A DNA stretch of 16,199 nucleotides, from positions 1 to 16,199 of the forward strand of contig JAJZRK010000058.1 in assembly GCA_021802745.1 (NCBI GenBank), written 5' to 3'. The notes beneath the pieces were generated by a model. That model was not told where the DNA came from, ran no database searches, and saw nothing but the letters and a program-made list of their open reading frames with translations. Source of the DNA: a bacterium. GTDB taxonomy: Bacteria; Gemmatimonadota; Gemmatimonadetes; Gemmatimonadales; Gemmatimonadaceae. Shown here piece by piece: positions 7,044-13,859 of this stretch. Position numbers and translations under genes: made by a program. Position 1 is the stretch's first letter. Each line of letters opens with the position of its first letter.

Positions 7044-9068
7044 TCACGGCAGGTCGCCCGACGCAGAGGGTGTGTACCCAAGCGGACTATGGATCTTGCC
7101 GCCGCCCGTCCCGCCGGAGACCGAGTGGCACTCGACGTAGCAACGACGCTCCCGCGTCGACGTGTTCAGCCACCACTCCGGTCGCGGCCGTGTGCCAACG
7201 CGCACATTGTTCGGAGAGAAGTTCACCAGTCGTGTCGGTGTTCCCGGCGGCGGCGTCATGTACGTTGTGCCGTTGATGTTGTATTGGGTGGTGGTGGTCT
7301 GCTCGTTGGAATGCTGGTTGTAGTGGCAGCTCATGCAGATCGCGCCCGTGTTGCCGAGCCACTTGTTCAGATGCCTTTGGTGGAGGTTGCGGCCGCCCGC
7401 CGTGAAGAAGTTGGTCGACGTGCCCATCAACGCGGCCTCGTTGTGGCACCGGAAGCAGAGCGCAAAGTTGTTCGCGTTGTACACTTGGCCGGTGGTCCAC
7501 GTCCTCAGGTAGTTCGCGCGCAGCAGGCTGGCATTGGTCGAGCCGTGCGGGCCCGACGAACTGCCGACCGCCGGCACGACCTTTCCGAAGGTGGCCGCGT
7601 ACGCGTTGCTGTTGTGGCAGTCCGTGCACTTGAGGACCGCGTTGACGCTCAGCCCGTTCGGCGTCAGTTGCGCGTTCAGGTTGGCCGAGGCGTTCCGGCC
7701 CACTCCGCCGACGGCATGTTGCGAGCTGTTGCCCGGCTGGAATTCGGTACGCTTGTTCTTGGGCGTCAGCCCGCTCGCCAGCGTAGCGGGCAGCGCGGTC
7801 GCGTAGCTGTCGCCATGGCATCGGAAGCACACCGCGTACTGCTGTGAGGGTCCGGCCGCCGACGAATCGTTCCGCACGTTGGCGACGATGCTGCCCGCGA
7901 GGTCGATGCCGCGCATCCCTTCCAGCTTGCTCGCCTTCGTCGCGCGGTGCGGGTTGTGGCAATCCACGCACTCGACGTGCATCTGGTCGGTGAACCGCGC
8001 GTCGGGCGCCGACACACCGGGCTGCAGCAGCACGTTTTCGGGCAGGCCCGTGGGCGGCTGCGTGATGAAGACCGGGTTGTGCTTGCCCGCGTAGGCGGTA
8101 CTGGCCACGGGATGCTTGCTCGTCTTCGCGAACTCCGACTGGATATTCTGCCCCACGCTCCCGGCCTTGTGACACTGGTAGCAGGTCTCCTCGATCGTGG
8201 AGACCCCGGCGAGCGCCCCCGCCCGGAGCAGGCGCTGGGCGCCGTCTGGGGCGTGCGGGGCATGGCAGCTCATGCAGGCGTGCTCGCTGACCGTCGCCGT
8301 CGTGCCGCCAATCGCCACCGAGGCGGGCGAGGCTTCGTGCGTACTGAGCGACCATCCCGGCTTCGTGTGGCAGGTGAGGCACAGGTTGGTCGTTCGCCCG
8401 CGCGCGCTCTGCCGCAGGAACTTCGGCGATGTGTCGGTGTGGGGATCGTGGCAGGTGGAGCACTGCATCGTGTTCCGCACGCCGGGCGTTGCCCCCTCAG
8501 ACAGCGGCAGCGAGGATGGCCCGAGCGTGGCGGGGTCCGCGAGCTCGCCGTCGTTTGTCCGGACGTTCTGGTCGAACACGAACGACACGGGGTGGTCGCT
8601 CATCAGATTGGTGCCAGTCAACGATGCCCCGGCAGGCATCACGCCCCCGGCGCCAGTGCCGGTCATCGCGATGGTTCCCGGCGTGCTCGTGCCCGGCATG
8701 ACGAGCACCGCCCCGATCGCTATCGAACCATCGTGGCACGAAAGACAGAGTTTCGAGTAGCCGGTTGGCTGTCCGGTGGCGCCCTGCAGCGACGGACTGG
8801 TGTAGGGTGTGTACGTGGCGGCCGATGAGCCGCGATTCCACAGCGGCGCGTCACTGCGGGCGTGGTGCGGTACGTGACAGAATACGCAGATGCCCGACTC
8901 GCCGGTCGCGCGCACCGTGTTGGTCGAGGTCGCCGACAGATTGTGCTTGGTATTGCGAATGCCCGTCTGGGCCGCCACACGCGACGGTGCCATCGCGAGC
9001 CCGACGACCACGACGACGGCCAGGACGGCCGACGCGCCCGCGCAACGCCGAAGATCGCGCGCGTCCAT
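7044..9068 (-). CDS. Secreted dodecahaem c-type cytochrome
   Basis: This 674-residue protein starts at the ATG at 9068, which shares its A with the stop of the NHL gene before it (TGATG); a GTG one codon earlier is also open. The signal peptide is MDARDLRRCAGASAVLA plus a valine-rich core, cleaved near RVAA|QTG; there is no lipobox. Eleven CXXCH haem sites begin at Cys 61, 108, 203, 230, 265, 296, 367, 414, 481, 538 and 578, and a twelfth, CYVECH at 643, has three spacer residues. Many are followed by DPH, APH or NPH, the doubled-CXXCH (cytochrome c3-like) style. Candidate distal ligands include SKHPV, QHAVG, GPHGS and LHQRHLNKW. Residues 35-235 are homologous to the whole mature tetrahaem protein at 13111-13758. 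I infer that this is the terminal outer-surface cytochrome of a porin-cytochrome conduit; no named Geobacter or Shewanella family is assigned. Confidence 0.92.
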   Translation of the reverse strand: MDARDLRRCAGASAVLAVVVVVGLAMAPSRVAAQTGIRNTKHNLSATSTNTVRATGESGICVFCHVPHHARSDAPLWNRGSSAATYTPYTSPSLQGATGQPTGYSKLCLSCHDGSIAIGAVLVMPGTSTPGTIAMTGTGAGGVMPAGASLTGTNLMSDHPVSFVFDQNVRTNDGELADPATLGPSSLPLSEGATPGVRNTMQCSTCHDPHTDTSPKFLRQSARGRTTNLCLTCHTKPGWSLSTHEASPASVAIGGTTATVSEHACMSCHAPHAPDGAQRLLRAGALAGVSTIEETCYQCHKAGSVGQNIQSEFAKTSKHPVASTAYAGKHNPVFITQPPTGLPENVLLQPGVSAPDARFTDQMHVECVDCHNPHRATKASKLEGMRGIDLAGSIVANVRNDSSAAGPSQQYAVCFRCHGDSYATALPATLASGLTPKNKRTEFQPGNSSQHAVGGVGRNASANLNAQLTPNGLSVNAVLKCTDCHNSNAYAATFGKVVPAVGSSSGPHGSTNASLLRANYLRTWTTGQVYNANNFALCFRCHNEAALMGTSTNFFTAGGRNLHQRHLNKWLGNTGAICMSCHYNQHSNEQTTTTQYNINGTTYMTPPPGTPTRLVNFSPNNVRVGTRPRPEWWLNTSTRERRCYVECHSVSGGTGGGKIHSPLGYTPSASGDLP
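7125..7142 (-). other. CX3CH variant haem-binding site (CYVECH)
   Basis: The codons TGC TAC GTC GAG TGC CAC give Cys-Tyr-Val-Glu-Cys-His, one residue longer than the standard motif. It is the last Cys-Cys-His in the cytochrome, about 27 residues before the C-terminus. Spacer variants of the c-haem motif are known in multihaem cytochromes, so attachment is plausible but unproven. Confidence 0.6.
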
Positions 9069-10132
9069 CACCGCGGCGCCTCGGTGAGATACTGCAGCAC
9101 CTGCACCCTGCTGTTGAACGAGTCCGCCACATAGACCCGGTCATCGCGGTCAATGGCGATGCCCGATGCGAGCCAAAACTGGCCGCGTCCGTGGCCCGCC
9201 CCGCCAAAGGAGAGCAGCAGCCGCCCAGCGGCATCATAGACGTTGACCACGTCGTATAACCCGTCGACCACGTACACGTGGCCCTCGGTGTCGACAGCGA
9301 CGCCCTTCGGCCGCGCCAGGTCGCCAACCGCGTCGCCGTTCTGCCCGAACTGCCGCACGTAGCGCCCATCCGGTGAGAAGACTTGGACACGGAAGTTCAG
9401 CGCGTCGACGACCAGCACGCTGCCGTCCGACGCAATCCCCACGTTCGTCGGAAAATTGAACTCGCCATTCCCGACGCCACGCCGGCCGAACGATCCACGC
9501 CAGCGTCCCGTCGAGTCGAACATCGCGATCCGATGGGCCTTCGTGTCGGCGACGAACAGCATGTCGCGCCGCCGGTCGTATGCCAGCCCCGTGGGACGCT
9601 CGAGTCCCTCGTGAATGCGACGGCGTTCCCGCCCGGCCGCGTCGAAGACGATGACTTCTCCGAGTTCCGAATCGGAGACGTACACGGAGCCAGCATCGTC
9701 CAACGCCACACCCACGGGCGCTACGAAACCGTGACGGCCAGACGCGGTCAGGACGCGGTACTCGCCCTTCGTCGGATCAAAGACATGGACCGCGCGCGCC
9801 GCAACGTCCGCCACAAAGACGCGACCGGCCGAATCGACGGCGACGCCATAGGGCTGGCGCAGCCGTGGCGTGCTTGCGCCGGTGAACAGGCTCACTACGC
9901 GGCGAAGCCACGACTGCCGCACCCCGATGTCGGTGGGGGATGCGATGTCGGCGAGGTGGCGAATGCGCGGCACGGCGGGTGCCGCCGGCCACACCAGCGG
10001 CGGCTCGGCCGCGGCCACGGCCTCAAAGCGCACGCCGGTGCTGCCCTGCCGAGGGCAGCCGAGGGTCGCGACCAACAAGACGGCCAGCCACGGCGTCCGT
10101 CGCCGAGGAACGGTCCCCATCGCGGGCAGCAT
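9068..10132 (-). CDS. Six-bladed NHL-repeat beta-propeller, exported
   Basis: This 354-residue protein starts at the ATG at 10132, which overlaps the barrel gene's stop by one base (TGATG). The frame stays open 174 bases further upstream, but only inside the barrel gene. The N-terminus MLPAMGTVPRRRTPWLAVLL plus VATLGC is an export signal; Cys26 may be lipidated, though Leu at -2 and Thr at -3 make a poor lipobox. Six NHL blades follow at about residues 90-119, 136-164, 177-206, 224-253, 271-300 and 318-347, each with the pattern P-x-G-[VIL]-[AV]-x-D, then VYVAD or similar, then [RH]-[VI]-x-[VM]-F. A pre-propeller segment VWPAAPAVPRIRHL with SPTDIG is shared with the other propeller here. Such propellers are protein- or ligand-binding scaffolds and are often encoded beside multihaem cytochromes. 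The gene's tight coupling to barrel and cytochrome suggests it is an assembly or docking part of the conduit. Confidence 0.88.
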   Translation of the reverse strand: MLPAMGTVPRRRTPWLAVLLVATLGCPRQGSTGVRFEAVAAAEPPLVWPAAPAVPRIRHLADIASPTDIGVRQSWLRRVVSLFTGASTPRLRQPYGVAVDSAGRVFVADVAARAVHVFDPTKGEYRVLTASGRHGFVAPVGVALDDAGSVYVSDSELGEVIVFDAAGRERRRIHEGLERPTGLAYDRRRDMLFVADTKAHRIAMFDSTGRWRGSFGRRGVGNGEFNFPTNVGIASDGSVLVVDALNFRVQVFSPDGRYVRQFGQNGDAVGDLARPKGVAVDTEGHVYVVDGLYDVVNVYDAAGRLLLSFGGAGHGRGQFWLASGIAIDRDDRVYVADSFNSRVQVLQYLTEAPR

Positions 10133-12075
10133 CAGAACCGCCGCCGGAGTTGGCAGAAGAGACGTCGCTGCGTCTGCTCCACTGCGGCGTACCGGCGCTG
10201 CACGACGTACCGGAATTCCGCCTCCATGCGCCCCGACGTAAAGCCGAGTTCGGCGTTCCAGATGACCGTTTCCTCTGCGCCGGTGTTCCGCGGCTGCCAG
10301 AGCCACGTCTCCCGTGTCGCCATGACGCGCGTCGTGGGGAATGGCGTCCAGGTCACGGCGGCGCTTGACGTGACCACCCGCACATCGTCGTTGATCGTCG
10401 CGGTGCGCGCGACGGACGCGCCAACGGCCGCCTGCAGGGTCGACAGGAGGCGCGGTTGATACCCACCACGCAACTCCCGCATGACGAAATCCGAGGGGGA
10501 GCGCTCGCGCGAGCGCCGCGAGACGTCGAGATCGAACCGGCCAATCGCGGTCGGGTGATGGAAGCCGGCCGTCAGCACAAAGTCGTCCCCGCTGTTCATG
10601 CGACTGGGGCTGTTGCTGAGGGCCATCCCAGGCTCTGCCGCACGCGAGTAGCCGCGCCGCAGGGACGCGGACGGGGTCAGTGAAAAGCCGCCGATCGAGA
10701 ATGCCACCGCCGCGTCACCCCGGCGTACGTCGTAGTCGCCCGCGGCCAGCGCCTGGTAGCGGTAGGTCACCTCCACCTCGTCGCCGACGGCCAGGCGGCT
10801 GGCGAGCGGTACGTCGATTTGCACCAGCGGTCCCACGACGCTCACGCGATAGTCAATGTCGGGGAGGTAGGTGATCGTGTGCTCGCGATTCTGTACGGTA
10901 AGTGTCGTCCCGTCGCCACGCTCATGGGCGAGCACGAACGTCCGCGACTTCTCGATGGCATGCCGTTCGTCCACCACCTGGATCCAGCTGTCGGAGGGCA
11001 ACCGCTGCCTGACCCGGGAGTAGCCCGTGGAGAATGAACCGCGGAGCCTGGCACCATGAGGCAGCATCATCTCCACGTGGACGTGCGGATCAGCGCTGAG
11101 CATGCGGATGTGCCCGCGACCGAACGCACTCGACGTCGATGAGACCATGAGCCCGGTGGACACCCATTCCCGCGGTTGGACACGTACCGTGGCGCTCCCC
11201 GTGAACGTGCTGGTCTCGTCGCTCGACCCTACCGTGCGCCGCGAGTCGACGGCCAGTGCCGTGGACACGGTCTTCGTTTGCTGCAGCAGCAGGCGCTCCG
11301 ACAGCGAGCGACGCCGCTGCGCGTCGTGCCCATCACGCGCGAAAAGCTCCAGCATCGACTGGGCGCTGCTTCCCTTGCCCCACGTGACGAAATGCGTCGC
11401 CAGGCCGCCGAGGGAGGTGAAGTCGAGGGCGCCGACCAGATCCTCGAAGCGCAGCCGCTCGATTGTCGCCCGCAACTTCGAGCTCTGGCCGGTGAGGCGC
11501 GTGGTGTGCAGCGTTTCGTTCCGGTAGACGGGCAACTGCTCCGGCGTTGCCCGCCAGACATCGTTGGTCGTGCGCACATTCCACTCCGCGACGACGGGGA
11601 ATGCGGCATTCCGCAGACGCAGGGTACCGCCACCGGTGTTCGCCGCGTACCGCGTCCGGCTGCCAAGTCCACCTTCGGTACCGCTCGTCATTCGGTCGGC
11701 GTACGCGCTCAGGGAGATGAGCGCATTCGGCAGGAGATTGGCCGTGGCTCCCATGCCGACCGAGCGGGTGTCGAGCCGCGCGGGCTGGCCGAACATCGTC
11801 TGCTGCCGCCACGTGGGACGAATGTTCAGCGAGTAGCTCAGCAGTCGCCGGGAGACGATCACGCCGGAGAGCGGCACATTGAGCCACTGCCCGAGCTGCG
11901 TGCCCGACGCCCCGGGCCTACCGCCGTCCACCGACCGATCGTCACGGACCTCCACGCCCACTTCGCCACCGCCCTGGCCCACGCGAATCCACTGCGCCAC
12001 CGCGGCGCGCGGCGCGACGGTCGCACCGGCAAGGGCGGTGACGACGACGAGGCGGAGCAAGGGAAGGGAGCGCAC
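10132..12075 (-). CDS. Outer-membrane beta-barrel, candidate conduit porin
   Basis: This 647-residue protein has a GTG start at 12075, eight bases after the hexahaem gene's stop. The signal peptide MRSLPLLRLVVVTALAGATV is followed by APRAAVAQ, with cleavage near AVA|Q. After that the sequence is a long run of amphipathic strands of alternating residues (LLSYSLNIRPTWRQ, LISLSAYADRMTSG, AVTWTPFPTTRVMATRETW, MEAEFRYVVQRRYAAV) with polar loops, ending in RRRF; a terminal Phe is the sorting signal of outer-membrane barrels. I see no plug domain, no haem motif and no family name. Size and context (hexahaem lipoprotein before, propeller and dodecahaem cytochrome after, all coupled) match the role played by the porin of porin-cytochrome complexes such as OmbB, ExtB or MtrB, which sheathes cytochromes across the membrane. 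A repeat-free periplasmic-facing domain of about 60 residues near 395-455 (VVGPLVQIDVPLASRLAVG) resembles a small beta-sandwich. The barrel call is firm; the conduit role is inferred. Confidence 0.82.
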   Translation of the reverse strand: MRSLPLLRLVVVTALAGATVAPRAAVAQWIRVGQGGGEVGVEVRDDRSVDGGRPGASGTQLGQWLNVPLSGVIVSRRLLSYSLNIRPTWRQQTMFGQPARLDTRSVGMGATANLLPNALISLSAYADRMTSGTEGGLGSRTRYAANTGGGTLRLRNAAFPVVAEWNVRTTNDVWRATPEQLPVYRNETLHTTRLTGQSSKLRATIERLRFEDLVGALDFTSLGGLATHFVTWGKGSSAQSMLELFARDGHDAQRRRSLSERLLLQQTKTVSTALAVDSRRTVGSSDETSTFTGSATVRVQPREWVSTGLMVSSTSSAFGRGHIRMLSADPHVHVEMMLPHGARLRGSFSTGYSRVRQRLPSDSWIQVVDERHAIEKSRTFVLAHERGDGTTLTVQNREHTITYLPDIDYRVSVVGPLVQIDVPLASRLAVGDEVEVTYRYQALAAGDYDVRRGDAAVAFSIGGFSLTPSASLRRGYSRAAEPGMALSNSPSRMNSGDDFVLTAGFHHPTAIGRFDLDVSRRSRERSPSDFVMRELRGGYQPRLLSTLQAAVGASVARTATINDDVRVVTSSAAVTWTPFPTTRVMATRETWLWQPRNTGAEETVIWNAELGFTSGRMEAEFRYVVQRRYAAVEQTQRRLFCQLRRRF

Positions 12076-12083
12076 GGGCCGGC

Positions 12084-13028
12084 CTAGTGTTTCGCCGAAG
12101 GTCTGGCCGACGGTTTATGGCAGCGGTCGCAGTTGTTCAGGCTGATGCCGAACGCCGCCTTGCCGTCGTGGCACGCCCCGCACGCCTGGCCGTCGGCGAT
12201 GGCCTGCATCGTGACGACGTTGGCGCCGGCCTTCGGCACGAACAGTGCCATGTGACACGCCTTGCAGGCATAGCGGATGCGGTGCACCCAGTGCGGGAAG
12301 ATCGACGCTGGCAACTGATCGGTGCCCAGCCCGGCAAAGTTGCTCCCGGCACTCGTCGAATCGGTTTTCGCACGCGTCGAATCGGGCTTCGCGCGCGGCA
12401 GGGTCGACGTGCCAAGCAAGGCCGGGGCTGCGCTGCTGTCCGCGGGAGGCAGACGGGTGTGGCAGCGCTCACACCCGGACTCCACCGGGAACGCCACCTT
12501 GTCGTGGCAGGCCGCGCAGTAGGCGCCCGTGCCCAGGTCATCCATCGTCACGGTGGTGCCGCGATACGGGAAGAGCCGTGGATGGCAGCTGCCGCAGCTC
12601 AGCCAGCGCGTATGTGTCGAATGCGCAAACGCCACATCGTACGTGGTATCGGCGTTCCGCAGATAGAAATCGTACTCGAAGCGAAAGTCCCCGGAGTCCG
12701 GCGCCGCTCGGCCTGGCAGCGCCGCGCGCGGCCGAATGATGCCCCGGCGCTCGGCGGCGGCCCAGTCGATGTTTCCGGCGCGATCTTTGGGGAGTAACTT
12801 GACGGCACTATCGGGATCGAGAATGCCCTCCAGCACAGGTGACTGCCGCTGTGCGGCGGACGCCGGAACGGGGGCGGCGTTGGCCGACGTTGCCACGACG
12901 CGTGCGGGAGCCTGCGGCACATCGAAGAACGTCGCCAACATCTGGCGGCTGCAGCCGCCCAGCACACCGAGCCCCGCGTACAGCGCCAACACCAGCCTTC
13001 CTCGTCCCGGACTCCGGGTCACGCGCAC
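12084..13028 (-). CDS. Hexahaem lipoprotein with two c7-type trihaem modules
   Basis: This 314-residue protein is placed at the GTG at 13028, because GGGAGG lies six bases before it and it gives a clean lipoprotein signal: MRVTRSPGRGRLVLALYAGL, then GVLGGC, lipobox LGGC with Cys26. The frame is open to another GTG at 13085, but that would bury the signal. Six CXXCH sites begin at Cys 145, 171, 186, 255, 283 and 300. They fall into two repeats of the same trihaem plan: F-x-H-x-x-H, CxxCH, LF, T-M, CxxCHD, AF, CxxCH. This is the c7-type trihaem domain known from Geobacter periplasmic cytochromes. A Ser/Thr/Ala-rich linker (about 195-235) joins them, and an Ala/Pro-rich stretch separates the lipid anchor from the first module. 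I infer a periplasmic or membrane-anchored electron carrier feeding the barrel, as OmaB or MtrA do, though with fewer haems. It lies 82 bases after the tetrahaem gene. Confidence 0.9.
   Translation of the reverse strand: MRVTRSPGRGRLVLALYAGLGVLGGCSRQMLATFFDVPQAPARVVATSANAAPVPASAAQRQSPVLEGILDPDSAVKLLPKDRAGNIDWAAAERRGIIRPRAALPGRAAPDSGDFRFEYDFYLRNADTTYDVAFAHSTHTRWLSCGSCHPRLFPYRGTTVTMDDLGTGAYCAACHDKVAFPVESGCERCHTRLPPADSSAAPALLGTSTLPRAKPDSTRAKTDSTSAGSNFAGLGTDQLPASIFPHWVHRIRYACKACHMALFVPKAGANVVTMQAIADGQACGACHDGKAAFGISLNNCDRCHKPSARPSAKH
12354..12395 (-). repeat. 21-bp tandem duplication in the haem linker
   Basis: Units 12354-12374 and 12375-12395 match at 18 of 21 bases and stay in frame, encoding RAKPDST followed by RAKTDST in the linker between the two trihaem modules. 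It is a length-variable spacer made by slippage rather than a folded element. Confidence 0.8.
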
Positions 13029-13034
13029 GACAAA

Positions 13035-13040
13035 CCTCCC
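13035..13040 (-). promoter_or_regulatory. Shine-Dalgarno deciding the start of the hexahaem gene
   Basis: The minus strand reads GGGAGG, then TTTGTC, then GTG. This supports the GTG at 13028 over the longer frame from 13085. Confidence 0.65.
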
Positions 13041-13110
13041 GATACGAGGCTCGGTCGCCGGGAAGCAGCGCGCCCGCGATGGCACGCTGCTCCCGGTCTC
13101 CCGTCCTACC

Positions 13111-13758
13111 CTACTTCTTGTGGCACGTCAGGCACAGCGCGCTAGCCGCGTTCGTCTTGCGCAGGAAAGGCCCGATCGCATTGCTATGCACATTGTGACA
13201 GGTGGCGCACTCAAGCTGGTCCTTCCCCGCTCCGTACAGCGGCAGGACGTCGACTTTGCCGGCGACTGCTGCGTTGAATTGCGCGTCCTTCGTTATATCA
13301 TAGGTCACGGCAATTGGATGATCATTCGTAAGATCCGTTCCGATTAGGGCGCCTCCCGTAATCTTACCGGTACCGATGGAAGACGGTGCCCCGGTCGGCA
13401 CGTTGGTGACGACATCCAGCCCAATCGAGCCGTCATGGCACGAGAGACAGGCTTTCGACACCGATCCCGGACCAGGAACAGTGACGGTCATGTCGATCGT
13501 CGAACTGGTGGTCGACGTGTACAGCGTGTACGGCCCGGTGCCCATCCCGCGGTTCCACAGCGGAGCCGACGCCGCCGCATTGTGCGGTGCGTGACAATAG
13601 ACGCAGACCTGACCGTAGGCGGCGATGCCCGCCCCGCCCGCGGATAGGTCGTGCTTGGTCCCCGTGATGGTCTGCGCGGACGCGAGACCCGGTGCGACCA
13701 GGACAAGCGCGATGGCCGCGCTCCACTGGTACAGGCGCTTGCGATGGCGATGTAGCAT
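13111..13758 (-). CDS. Secreted tetrahaem cytochrome, doubled-CXXCH type
   Basis: This 215-residue protein starts at the ATG at 13758, with GGAG five bases upstream. The signal peptide MLHRHRKRLYQWSAAIALVL is followed by VAPGLASA, cleaved at ASA|QTI. The four haem sites are CVYCH (Cys52), CLSCH (104), CATCH (184) and CLTCH (209). The chain ends two residues after the last one, so the protein is one compact tetrahaem unit. The signatures TGTKHDLSA, CVYCHAPHNAAASAPLWNRG, CLSCHDGSIG, LTNDHP and CATCHNVHS all recur in the first 235 residues of the large cytochrome at 7044-9068. It is probably a soluble or surface electron carrier that works with, or gave rise to, that protein. It lies 101 bases after the first propeller gene. 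The middle of the gene (about 13270-13380) is less GC-rich than the rest and uses ATA. Confidence 0.92.
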   Translation of the reverse strand: MLHRHRKRLYQWSAAIALVLVAPGLASAQTITGTKHDLSAGGAGIAAYGQVCVYCHAPHNAAASAPLWNRGMGTGPYTLYTSTTSSTIDMTVTVPGPGSVSKACLSCHDGSIGLDVVTNVPTGAPSSIGTGKITGGALIGTDLTNDHPIAVTYDITKDAQFNAAVAGKVDVLPLYGAGKDQLECATCHNVHSNAIGPFLRKTNAASALCLTCHKK

Positions 13759-13859
13759 AAACGCTCCGTTCGTAAGATGTGAGGCGAGGAGGTGCGTGTG
13801 ACATGCGAGAAGCAGGGGGCCATTCCAACTGGACCGTCGTTCGCTCCGCGACCGCAGCG

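Noticed and set aside
10133..10306. N-terminal extension of the second NHL propeller
   Set aside because: It lies wholly inside the barrel gene, reads as Arg/Gly/Ala-rich noise, and would bury the export signal that starts at 10132.
13029..13085. Longer start for the hexahaem lipoprotein
   Set aside because: It would put 19 residues before the lipoprotein signal. A good Shine-Dalgarno serves the GTG at 13028.
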